Shown here: positions 55,444 through 63,246 of the stretch, one piece after another
Numbering within the stretch: position 1 is the first letter of the stretch
Layout of the letters: each line of letters starts with the position of its first letter
From: Rhizobium sp. LC145
Lineage (GTDB): Bacteria; Pseudomonadota; Alphaproteobacteria; Rhizobiales; Rhizobiaceae
Assembly: GCF_001005825.1 (NCBI RefSeq)
Contig: NZ_LBHV01000002.1
Span: forward strand, 62,001-126,000
DNA length: 64,000 nucleotides
Direction of reading: 5' to 3'
Notes under the pieces: generated by a model
The model's input: only the letters and a program-made list of their open reading frames with translations
What the model was told of the DNA's origin: nothing
Databases searched by the model: none
Program-made: the position numbers and the translations under genes

Positions 55444-56427
55444 TTACCTGATGAGCCAGCCTTCGCGCTCGAGCACCTTGGAGACGCTCGCTTTGTCCTT
55501 CTCGATGTAGGACTGGAATTCCTCGCCCACCATGAACTGTCCGGTCAGGGACGTCTTGGTGAGATATTCCTGCCATTCGGGCGTCTCGGTGACTTTCTTC
55601 AGCACGTCACGGTAGAAGGCGATGACATCTTCCTCGACACCGGCAGCCAGCCATACGGTACGCGGCATGCGATAGTTTTCAAGCGCGATGCCGGCTTCCT
55701 TGCAGGTCGGGATATCGTGCCAGCCCTTGCCGTCGTGGACGGGGTCGCTCTGCGGGAAACGGTCCGGCCGGAAGACGCAGAGCGGCTTGACCATGCCGGC
55801 CTGCCATTGGCCGCGGTTTTCGTTCGGATTGTTGACGTTGGCATCGATATGGCCGCCCGCAAGTTGGGTCGTGGCCTCGCCGCCGCTCTTGAAAGGAATG
55901 TAGCGGAACTCGGCTCCGACCGCTTCAGCCAGAGACGAGACGAGGATCTGGTCGGTATCCTTCGACTGGCTGCCGCCGAACTGGATGGCGCCCGGCTTTT
56001 CCTTTGCGGCCTTCACGAAGGATGCGGCATCGTCGAAATCAGATTTGCCGTTGACCCAGATCAGGAACTCGTCGAGTGCCATGGCGGCGACCGGCGTGAG
56101 GTCTTCCGCCTTATAGGGAACGGCCGCCACGCTCGGAAGCAGATATTCGTTGTTGGTGCCGAAGGTGAGCTTGTGGGGGTCGCCTTTGTAGCCGGCTGCG
56201 TAGACGAAACCTTCCGCGCCGCTGCCGCCGCCCTTGTTGGTCACGACGATCGAGGCGTCCATCAATTCATGCTTGGTGATGATCGACTGGATTGTTCGCG
56301 CAAAGGTGTCAGTGCCGCCTCCAGGGCCCGAAGTGACCACGAACTCCACAGGCCTCTTGGGTTCGAAAGCCAGGGCCGGCGTGGCAACCGCGACCGCCAG
56401 TGTGACGGCGGAGAGATATTTCAGCAT
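55444..56427 (-). CDS. tctC: Tripartite tricarboxylate transporter binding protein, TctC/Bug family
   Basis: 327 residues with a signal peptide (LKYLSAVTLAVAVATPALA). Bug-family features: FVVTSGPGGGTDTFARTI near the N-terminus and DKASVSKVLEREGW at the C-terminus. It binds a carboxylate ligand with an internal water bridge. With pdxA upstream a four-carbon sugar acid is a plausible ligand. GGGAGG precedes the ATG. Confidence 0.92.
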   Translation of the reverse strand: MLKYLSAVTLAVAVATPALAFEPKRPVEFVVTSGPGGGTDTFARTIQSIITKHELMDASIVVTNKGGGSGAEGFVYAAGYKGDPHKLTFGTNNEYLLPSVAAVPYKAEDLTPVAAMALDEFLIWVNGKSDFDDAASFVKAAKEKPGAIQFGGSQSKDTDQILVSSLAEAVGAEFRYIPFKSGGEATTQLAGGHIDANVNNPNENRGQWQAGMVKPLCVFRPDRFPQSDPVHDGKGWHDIPTCKEAGIALENYRMPRTVWLAAGVEEDVIAFYRDVLKKVTETPEWQEYLTKTSLTGQFMVGEEFQSYIEKDKASVSKVLEREGWLIR

Positions 56428-56484
56428 GTCAATTCCTCCCTTTCAACATCGGCGCCCTCCAGCGCCTCCGAGATTACTTTTTAC

Positions 56485-57522
56485 TCAAGCGGGGACGCGT
56501 CTCCGCTCAGCCATTCTTGCGGCAAGAAGCACCGCCTCGCGCGCGGCCCCGACATCGGCGATGCCGCGTCCGGCGATGTCGTAAGCAGTCCCATGTGCGG
56601 GCGTGCACAGCGGGAATGGTAGCCCGCCGATCATGGTCACGCCCTTGTCGAAGCCCATCATCTTCATCGCGATCTGGCCCTGATCGTGGTACATGGTCAG
56701 GACAGCCTGAAAACCTTCCTTGAGGCCGCGCAAAAACACCGTATCTGCCGGGAAGGGGCCGTCCACATCCATGCCGAGAGCTTGAGCAGCCTTGACCGCC
56801 GGCTCGATGATTTCGATTTCCTCCATGCCGAAGCTGCCGCCGTCGCCAGCATGCGGATTGAGACCCGCAACAGCAATGCGTGGTCGATCGAAACCTGCCT
56901 GCCGCAGGCAATCCGCAGTCAGCTTCAACTCGGCAATAATGGCGTCCTGCGAAAGGTGGGAAGCCACCGCGGAAAGCGGGATATGCGAGGTTACGCGTGC
57001 GTTCCATATGCGCTCAAGCACATTGAATTCACGCATCTTACCGGGATAGCCGAGCACATCTGAGACGAAGCGGATCTCATCGTCGTAGCCGGGATAGGCG
57101 TAACGCATCGCTTTCTTGTTGAAGGGTGTGAAGCAGACGCCCTCGGCGCGTCCTTGATGGGCGAGTTGCAAGGCGAAGCGAAAATTTTCGACGGCGAACT
57201 GGCCGCCTACAAGCGTGGCCTCGGAGAGCGTCACGTCGACCGGATCGAGATGCCCAAGATCGACGAAAACATGCCTGCCTACCGGATGGTCGGGAATGCT
57301 GTCGCGGGATACGACCTGAAGATCGAGATCGACGCCTGCTACATCGGCACCTTTCCGTAGAATGCGTGCGTCGCCGACGACAATGAAGTGGCAAACGTCA
57401 CGAAGTTCGGGGAGGGCCAGTACGCGGGCCGTCAGTTCCGGGCTGATTCCCGCCGGATCGCCCATCGCCAAAGCCAGTGTCGGACGTCCTCCAGCCCGCG
57501 CTTCGATACCAAGTGCATTCAC
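56485..57522 (-). CDS. pdxA2: PdxA-like 4-phospho-acid-sugar dehydrogenase (PdxA2 type)
   Basis: About 345 residues from a GTG that follows GGGAGG. Family motifs: LALAMGDPAGISPELTARV, metal-binding His in TSHIPLSAV and MYHDQGQIAMK, and GLNPHAGDGGSFGMEE. PdxA acts in vitamin B6 synthesis, but PdxA2 paralogs beside sugar-acid genes oxidise 4-phospho-threonate or -erythronate and decarboxylate it to DHAP. Context here (Tct transporter, GntR, tetronate genes) favours the catabolic role. No dedicated DtnK/DenK kinase is next to it. Confidence 0.88.
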   Translation of the reverse strand: MNALGIEARAGGRPTLALAMGDPAGISPELTARVLALPELRDVCHFIVVGDARILRKGADVAGVDLDLQVVSRDSIPDHPVGRHVFVDLGHLDPVDVTLSEATLVGGQFAVENFRFALQLAHQGRAEGVCFTPFNKKAMRYAYPGYDDEIRFVSDVLGYPGKMREFNVLERIWNARVTSHIPLSAVASHLSQDAIIAELKLTADCLRQAGFDRPRIAVAGLNPHAGDGGSFGMEEIEIIEPAVKAAQALGMDVDGPFPADTVFLRGLKEGFQAVLTMYHDQGQIAMKMMGFDKGVTMIGGLPFPLCTPAHGTAYDIAGRGIADVGAAREAVLLAARMAERRRVPA

Positions 57523-57566
57523 TATGTCTGCCTCCCTAGCGTTGCGCCCTCCAGAGCGCATTCTGT

Positions 57567-57582
57567 ATTCTGTATACAGGAT
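57567..57582. promoter_or_regulatory. Palindrome in the gntR-pdxA divergent promoter
   Basis: ATTCTGTATACAGGAT contains the perfect 10-bp palindrome CTGTATACAG (57570-57579). FCD-type GntR proteins bind short palindromes with a TnGTnnACnA-like core, and this lies 39-54 bp from the gntR start and about 45 bp from pdxA. Good operator candidate for both genes. Confidence 0.6.
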
Positions 57583-57620
57583 TATGCGTGCATTGTGAAG
57601 ACCCCTTCTGATGGCGTAAG

Positions 57621-58334
57621 ATGATTTGGACAAAGCACACGCAAACCGAGGATCACCCTGTGGATGGTACGGCCGAAAGAACAGTTGGACGCGGAATTAT
57701 CGAACGGCAGTCGCTCCACCAGGAGATCGTCAGTCGGCTGCGGGATATGATTATCGAGGGCGAGCTGCAGCCAGGGGAGCGGCTTTACGAAATCCAGCTC
57801 GGCGAATCGCTCGGCGTGTCGCGCACTCCGTTGCGCGAAGCATTGAAGTCGCTCGCAAGCGAAGGTCTGGTGGAATTGATCCCGGGCCGCGGTGCAGTGG
57901 TCCGCCAGTTCACCCGCAAGGATGTGCACGACATGCTCGTGCTGATACGCGCGATGGAAGAGCTGGCGGCGCGTCTTGCCTGCGAGGTGGCGAGCGATGA
58001 TGAGATCCGCCGTGTGCGCGAGCTCCACGACCGCATGAGGGCGCACTACGAAGCCGGCGAGCGGATGGAATATTATAGGCTCAACCAGCAGATCCATACG
58101 TCCCTGGTCGCGTTGGCCGACAATCCGCATTTGTCGGCTTTTCATGCCACACTGCAGGCTCGGCTGAAACGAATCCGCTTCATTGGTCACGAGGGACCGG
58201 AGCGGTGGGCAGCAGCCATGGCAGAGCACGAGGACATCGTCGCGGCACTGGAAAAGCGCGATGTGGAGACGCTCGTCGCGATCATTGGCAAGCACCTGCA
58301 TAACGCCTGGCTACGGGTGCGGGACGCTGTCTGA
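57621..58334 (+). CDS. GntR-family (FCD) transcriptional regulator
   Basis: 237 residues. The N-terminal winged helix has GERLYEIQLGESLGVSRTPL and REALKSLASEGLVELIPGRG. The all-helical FCD ligand domain has Asp/His metal-type residues (LNQQIHTSLV, AEHEDIVAALEKRD). Divergent from the pdxA-tct operon, which it most likely represses until a sugar-acid ligand binds. Confidence 0.92.
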   Translation: MIWTKHTQTEDHPVDGTAERTVGRGIIERQSLHQEIVSRLRDMIIEGELQPGERLYEIQLGESLGVSRTPLREALKSLASEGLVELIPGRGAVVRQFTRKDVHDMLVLIRAMEELAARLACEVASDDEIRRVRELHDRMRAHYEAGERMEYYRLNQQIHTSLVALADNPHLSAFHATLQARLKRIRFIGHEGPERWAAAMAEHEDIVAALEKRDVETLVAIIGKHLHNAWLRVRDAV

Positions 58335-58371
58335 ACGGGCGAACCAATTTCGCGCGCTAGGTTATAACCTT

Positions 58372-59376
58372 CTATTGTAGATGCAGCACGCCCGTGATCT
58401 CCGGAACGAAGGAAAACACTTTCTGAAGAGAGGAGGTTTCGTCGGTCACCGCCTCTCGCGCCAGCCTTCCTGCGGTCTCGCCAATAATGCGGCGGGGTGA
58501 TCTGGAGGTAGCAATCCTGACAGGTAGCGCCTGGGCGAGGTCCAGCCCGTTGAAGCCGGCGATCAGGATGTTCGCGGGAGTTGCAATGCCGAGTTCCATG
58601 CAGGCGAAGAGGCCGCCGGTCGCCATGTCGTCATTGGAATAGTAGATGCAGTCGAGATCAGGGGCAGTTGCCAACATGGTGGTTGTCAGCCGCTTACCAA
58701 GCGCGATTGAAGAGAAAGCGTCGTCCTGTTGCTGTTCGACGAAACCGAGGCCATTTTCGCGCAAGACGCGTTCGAAGCCCGCCTTGCGCTTGCCCGCGCG
58801 CAAATCCCTGTCAAGCGCGCTTCCGATATAGCCGAACCGTTTACGGCCAGCAGCGAGCAGCGCCCGTGCCATGTCCTCTCCGGCCTTGCCGTGCGAGAGC
58901 CCGACGTTGAAATCGACGGGCGTGCCGTCGAGATCCATGATCTGGATCACCGGTATCGCGGCACTCTGGAGTATCCTGACGGTCTCTTCCGGCTGGTCGA
59001 GGCCGGTGACGATGATAGCGGAGGGTTGCCAGGAGAGCATGTCTCGGATGATTGCGTGCTCTTTCACTGGGTCGTAGTCGGATATGCCGAAAACAGCCTG
59101 CATCCCGGACCCTTCCAGTGCAGCCGAAATGCCCGCAAGAACTTCGGGAAATACGATGTTCGACATGCTGGGTACGACGACAGCGACCAGATTGGTCCGC
59201 TGAGAGGAAAGCGAAAGTGCCAGGCGGTTTCCGACATAGCTGAGGCGCTCGGCAGCATTCAGAACCTTCGCACGGGTTACTTTGGAGACATCGCTGGCCC
59301 CACGAAGCGCCCGGGATGCCGTCATCTTGCTGACCCCGGCTTCGGCGGCGACTTCTTCAAGAGTGGGTTTGCGCAT
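58372..59376 (-). CDS. LacI-family transcriptional regulator
   Basis: 334 residues from ATG 59376. The N-terminal LacI helix-turn-helix is TLEEVAAEAGVSKMTASRAL, followed by the hinge LSSQRTNLVAVVV and a periplasmic-binding-protein-like ligand domain. The longer frame to 59703 is not coding. Divergent from ltnD; the palindromes at 59493-59511 lie between them. Confidence 0.93.
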   Translation of the reverse strand: MRKPTLEEVAAEAGVSKMTASRALRGASDVSKVTRAKVLNAAERLSYVGNRLALSLSSQRTNLVAVVVPSMSNIVFPEVLAGISAALEGSGMQAVFGISDYDPVKEHAIIRDMLSWQPSAIIVTGLDQPEETVRILQSAAIPVIQIMDLDGTPVDFNVGLSHGKAGEDMARALLAAGRKRFGYIGSALDRDLRAGKRKAGFERVLRENGLGFVEQQQDDAFSSIALGKRLTTTMLATAPDLDCIYYSNDDMATGGLFACMELGIATPANILIAGFNGLDLAQALPVRIATSRSPRRIIGETAGRLAREAVTDETSSLQKVFSFVPEITGVLHLQ

Positions 59377-59492
59377 CCCGTTTGGATCCCCCGATTGCCG
59401 CTGATTTCTGCAAGCGCGGCTCCCTGTCATAGGACGTTTTGCGGTCAAAGGGAAATGGCGCGCTATTGACATCCACCGGTAAAACGGTCGAT

Positions 59493-59511
59493 GGTATCGA
59501 TACCGGTATCG
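59493..59511. promoter_or_regulatory. Overlapping palindromes, LacI-type operator
   Basis: GGTATCGATACC (59493-59504) and CGATACCGGTATCG (59498-59511) are both perfect palindromes that overlap by seven bases. The second has the central CG expected of LacI-family operators. It sits 35 bp before the ltnD start. Confidence 0.65.
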
Positions 59512-59545
59512 GTAACAATGGCGGTTTAAGCGGAAAGGAAGCTCC

Positions 59546-60454
59546 GTGAGGGATGTGAGGCGAGCAGCCGTCATAGGCTTGGGATCGATGGGCTGGGGTG
59601 CTGCGCTTTCCCTGCTCAGGTCGGGCTTTGCTGTAAGCGGTTGCGATGTGCGTGCCGATGTGCTGGAGCGCTTTGCACAGGCGGGCGGCCGTGCCTGCGC
59701 CACGCCCGCGGCAGCCGCAGAGGCCGCTGATGTGGTCTTCGTCTATGTCGTTAACAGCAAACAGGTCGAGGAGGTGCTTTTCGGCTCCAACGGGGCGATC
59801 GAGGGTGCGCGACCCGCGACAGTCTTCCTCCTCTGCGCTACCATGGCGCCGAGCGCTTCCATAGCCATTGCGGAGAAATTGGAGGCCGCGGGCATGCTGG
59901 TCATCGATGCGCCCGTTTCCGGTGGGCACCAGCGAGCGCTGTCGGGCGAGATCACAGTCATGGCATCGGGTTCGGACGAGGCGTTTTCGCGGGCGTCTGC
60001 CGCGTTGGATGCCGTGTCCGCCAAGGTTTTTCGTCTAGGAGATCATGTTGGTCCTGGCTCCCAGATCAAGATGATCAACCAGCTTCTGGCCGGGGTGCAT
60101 ATCGCCGCAACCGCCGAAGCCATGACGCTCGCAGCAAAGAACGGGATCGATCTCAAAACCCTCTACGACGTGCTGCGGGTTTCCGCTGGTTCCTCGTGGA
60201 TGTTCGAAAATCGGGGCGAGCATATTGTCACCGGCGACTATACCCCGCGCTCGGCCGTGAACATATTTGTCAAGGATCTCGGCATCGTGACGAGCGAGGC
60301 GCAGAAGGCGGGTGCTGTGGCGCCGCTCGCCACCGCGGCGATGCAGCTTTTCCTGGAGGCTGCCGAAGAGGGGCTCGGACTGGAGGATGATGCCGCCGTC
60401 GCGAAAGTCCTGGCGCGCAAAAGCGGTGCCGTCCTGCCGGGCATGGAGGGTTGA
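59546..60454 (+). CDS. ltnD: L-threonate dehydrogenase-like protein, LtnD
   Basis: A 302-residue beta-hydroxyacid dehydrogenase. NAD motif VIGLGSMGWGAALSLL, substrate motif DAPVSGGHQRALSGEI, catalytic Lys in GSQIKMINQLLAGVH. In the known pathway LtnD oxidises L-threonate to 2-oxo-tetronate; D-erythronate-type relatives exist (so exact stereochemistry is open). GTG start with AAAGGA upstream. First gene of the operon. Confidence 0.87.
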   Translation: MRDVRRAAVIGLGSMGWGAALSLLRSGFAVSGCDVRADVLERFAQAGGRACATPAAAAEAADVVFVYVVNSKQVEEVLFGSNGAIEGARPATVFLLCATMAPSASIAIAEKLEAAGMLVIDAPVSGGHQRALSGEITVMASGSDEAFSRASAALDAVSAKVFRLGDHVGPGSQIKMINQLLAGVHIAATAEAMTLAAKNGIDLKTLYDVLRVSAGSSWMFENRGEHIVTGDYTPRSAVNIFVKDLGIVTSEAQKAGAVAPLATAAMQLFLEAAEEGLGLEDDAAVAKVLARKSGAVLPGMEG

Positions 60455-60459
60455 GCGCC

Positions 60460-61734
60460 ATGGGCATCGTGCTTGGCTGCATAGCGGACGACTTTACAGG
60501 TGCAACGGATCTTGCGGCGCTTTTGGCGCGCAGCGGCTTACCGGTATCGCTGCGCATCGGCGTGCCGTCCGAAGAGCAGAACAACTCCGATGCGACGACT
60601 TTTGAAGTCATCGCGCTGAAGAGCCGGACGGCACCGGTACGGGAAGCGGTTGAGCAAGCCCGCCAGGCCTTCTTGTGGCTAAAAGGGGCCGGCGCGACGC
60701 GGTTCTTCTGGAAGTACTGTTCAACTTTCGACAGCACGGCCGAGGGCAATATCGGACCGGTCGCGGAAATGCTGATGTCGGAGCTCAACGCTGAGCAGAC
60801 GATCTATTGCCCGGCGTTTCCGGAAAATGGCCGTAGCGTATTCATGGGCCATCTCTTCGTCGGAGAGCAGCTTCTCTCCGAAAGCCCGATGAAAGATCAT
60901 CCGCTGACCCCCATGCGCGACTCCAGCCTGCCGCGTCTTCTTGGCTTCCAAGTGCGGGGCAAGGTCGGTCTTGCCAACCGGCAAGTGGTTTCTCAAGGCC
61001 CGGAGGCGTTGAAAGCCAGGCTGCGGAGCCTTGCCGAGGAGGGCGTGCACCATGTGATCGTCGATGCTGTTTGCGACGACGATCTCCGGTCGATCACGGC
61101 CGCCACGGCGGAGATGCCACTCCTGACGGGCGGCAGTGCCTTCGCCGGCCAACTTCCGCGCTTTTATGTAGAGCAGGGCATCATTGCATCATCGGCCACC
61201 GCGCCAGCCGTGACCGCTCCCATGGGCGGGCAGCTTGTCCTGTCAGGCAGCTGTTCGGCTATGACGCGCAGGCAGGTCGCCCATTATGCGCAATGGAGCG
61301 CCAGCCTCCGGCTCGATCCGATCGCCCTTGCGAGAGACGGTGTGGGGGTAGCGCGCGAGTGGTTGCAGCGGCAATCTCCCGATGCCCCAAAGCTGATCTT
61401 CGCCACCGCCGAACCCGCCGAAGTGCGTCAGGCCCAGGAAAAGCTCGGGCTCGAAAAGGCAAGCCAGGTGGTGGAACAGGCGCTGGCGGAGCTGGCGCGG
61501 GAAGCTTTCCGGCTCGGCATTCGCCGGTTCGTCGCCGCTGGCGGCGAGACCTCCGGTGCGATTACGCAGGCGCTCGGCATTACACGGCTGGTGATCGGGC
61601 CGGAGATTGCACCGGGTGTTCCCTGGACCTTTGCCGACGTAGAAGGCGAGCGCGTGGCGCTTGCCCTGAAGTCCGGCAATTTTGGGAACGAGCGTTTCTT
61701 TGAGAAAGCGTTCGAACTTCTGGAGGGAGCATGA
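60460..61734 (+). CDS. otnK: 3-oxo-tetronate 4-kinase OtnK (DUF1537)
   Basis: A 424-residue four-carbon acid-sugar kinase. N-terminal GCIADDFTGATDLAALLARS and the middle FPENGRSVFMGHLFVGEQLL are the DUF1537 substrate domain; the C-terminal nucleotide domain has FVAAGGETSGAITQALG. It phosphorylates 3-oxo-tetronate at O4. The ATG at 60460 is 5 bp after the ltnD stop. Confidence 0.9.
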   Translation: MGIVLGCIADDFTGATDLAALLARSGLPVSLRIGVPSEEQNNSDATTFEVIALKSRTAPVREAVEQARQAFLWLKGAGATRFFWKYCSTFDSTAEGNIGPVAEMLMSELNAEQTIYCPAFPENGRSVFMGHLFVGEQLLSESPMKDHPLTPMRDSSLPRLLGFQVRGKVGLANRQVVSQGPEALKARLRSLAEEGVHHVIVDAVCDDDLRSITAATAEMPLLTGGSAFAGQLPRFYVEQGIIASSATAPAVTAPMGGQLVLSGSCSAMTRRQVAHYAQWSASLRLDPIALARDGVGVAREWLQRQSPDAPKLIFATAEPAEVRQAQEKLGLEKASQVVEQALAELAREAFRLGIRRFVAAGGETSGAITQALGITRLVIGPEIAPGVPWTFADVEGERVALALKSGNFGNERFFEKAFELLEGA

Positions 61735-62381
61735 GCGAGGAAGCCCGCCTCAGGGAAGAAATCTGCCTCATGGCGAAATCACTTTATGACCGGGGTCTGA
61801 CAGCCGGTTCTTCCGGCAATATCTCCGCGCGCCTCAGTGACGGCCGGCTGCTGGTGACCCCGACGGGGAGTTCTTTCGGTCGGCTCGACCCCGCCCGGCT
61901 TTCCTGCTTCGACCGGGACGGGCGTCTGGTCGGCGGTGACAAGCCGACCAAGGAAATGCCACTTCACGCCGCTTTCTATGAAACCAGGCCGGAAAAAACA
62001 GGCGCCGTGGTGCATCTCCACTGCTGCCATTCCGTGGCGCTCTCGCTCCTGCCCGGGATCGATGTCGACAACATGCTTCCACCCCTGACGGCCTATTCCA
62101 TCATGAAACTCGGCAAGGTGAAGCTGCTGCCCTATTACATGCCGGGCGATCCCGCCATGGGCGATGCGATCCGAGGGCTCGCCGGCAAGCGAAGTGCCGT
62201 GATGCTTGCGGCCCACGGACCGGTCGTCGCGGCCAAAGACCTCGAGGCGGCGGTCTATGCCATCGAGGAACTCGAAGAGACGGCAAAGCTGGCGATGCTG
62301 ACGAGAGGCGCCAGCCCCTCGCTTCTCAGCGCGACCCAGATTGCCGATATCGTCCGGACCTATGACGTGGAGTGGGATTGA
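61731..62381 (+). CDS. otnC: 3-oxo-tetronate 4-phosphate decarboxylase OtnC (class II aldolase family)
   Basis: A 216-residue class II aldolase/adducin protein. Motifs: GLTAGSSGNISARLSDGRLL, the metal-site stretch AVVHLHCCHSVALSLL, and a late AAHGPVV. In the known pathway it decarboxylates 3-oxo-tetronate 4-phosphate to dihydroxyacetone phosphate. Its ATG overlaps the otnK stop by 4 bases. Confidence 0.9.
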   Translation: MSEEARLREEICLMAKSLYDRGLTAGSSGNISARLSDGRLLVTPTGSSFGRLDPARLSCFDRDGRLVGGDKPTKEMPLHAAFYETRPEKTGAVVHLHCCHSVALSLLPGIDVDNMLPPLTAYSIMKLGKVKLLPYYMPGDPAMGDAIRGLAGKRSAVMLAAHGPVVAAKDLEAAVYAIEELEETAKLAMLTRGASPSLLSATQIADIVRTYDVEWD

Positions 62382-62383
62382 GC

Positions 62384-63148
62384 ATGCTGCGTTTCTCCGC
62401 CAATCTCGGTTTCCTTTGGCAGGAACTTTCGCTTCCCGATGCGATCCGGGCCGCAAAGCGGGCCGGCTTTGATGCCGTCGAATGCCACTATCCTTACGAC
62501 GTCCCGGCTGAGGCGGTGCGGGGTGCGCTTGAGGAGGCGGGCCTCACCATGCTCGGCCTCAATACCATCCGGGGCAATGTAGCAGCCGGCGACAACGGGC
62601 TGGCCGCTGTGCCGGGGCGGGAGGTCGAGGCGCGCCGGGCAATCGAGCAGGCGATTGGCTATGCCGCCGCGACAGGCACGCTCAACGTCCATGTGATGGC
62701 GGGAAGGGCGGCTGGGGAGGATGCCCGTTCCACTTTCATCGCCAACCTGCGGCATGCCTGCGATCTCGCCGGCCGCGCAGGTCTCGGTGTGTTGGTAGAA
62801 CCGCTCAACCACCGCGATGCGCCTGGTTATTTCCTCCAAACCGCGGAGCAGGCGCTGGAGATCATCTCCGCTGTAGGGGCTGCGAACATCAGGCTGATGT
62901 TCGATTGCTATCATATGCAGATCAATCAGGGCGACTTGACCCGCCGTCTGCAAACCTGTCTCTCTTCCATCGGGCACATCCAGGTCGCCGCGGTTCCCGA
63001 TCGTGGCGAGCCGGATCATGGCGAGGTCGATTACCGGCACATTCTGCGCTTTCTGAAAGAGCAGGGATACAATCAGCCGATTGGAGCGGAATATCGGCCG
63101 GCGACCACCACGGAGGCGGGGCTCGGCTGGCTGACGGCTTATCGATGA
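62384..63148 (+). CDS. otnI: 2-oxo-tetronate isomerase OtnI
   Basis: A 254-residue hydroxypyruvate isomerase-like TIM barrel. FSANLGFLWQELSLPDAIRA at the start; metal Glu/Asp/His in VLVEPLNHRDAPGYF, LMFDCYHMQINQGDL and GEVDYRHIL. It converts 2-oxo-tetronate to the 3-oxo form for OtnK. The start at 62384 is 2 bp past the otnC stop. Confidence 0.9.
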   Translation: MLRFSANLGFLWQELSLPDAIRAAKRAGFDAVECHYPYDVPAEAVRGALEEAGLTMLGLNTIRGNVAAGDNGLAAVPGREVEARRAIEQAIGYAAATGTLNVHVMAGRAAGEDARSTFIANLRHACDLAGRAGLGVLVEPLNHRDAPGYFLQTAEQALEIISAVGAANIRLMFDCYHMQINQGDLTRRLQTCLSSIGHIQVAAVPDRGEPDHGEVDYRHILRFLKEQGYNQPIGAEYRPATTTEAGLGWLTAYR

Positions 63149-63246
63149 AAGAGGCATGCATCGGCTGGCGTGACAACTCGCTGACCACGAGTGCAGCAAG
63201 AAGGTCGCCGGCAGCTGGTATCGAAGAGGAATTTGGGAGGGACTGA

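Noticed and set aside
54826..56622. 598-codon plus frame opposite tctB/tctC
   Set aside because: Antisense shadow; the Tct genes on the minus strand have signal peptides, motifs and ribosome sites.
63145..63246. 33-codon frame between otnI and the SDR gene
   Set aside because: Its ATG overlaps the otnI stop, but the product shows no structure and the spacer is short; treated as untranslated.
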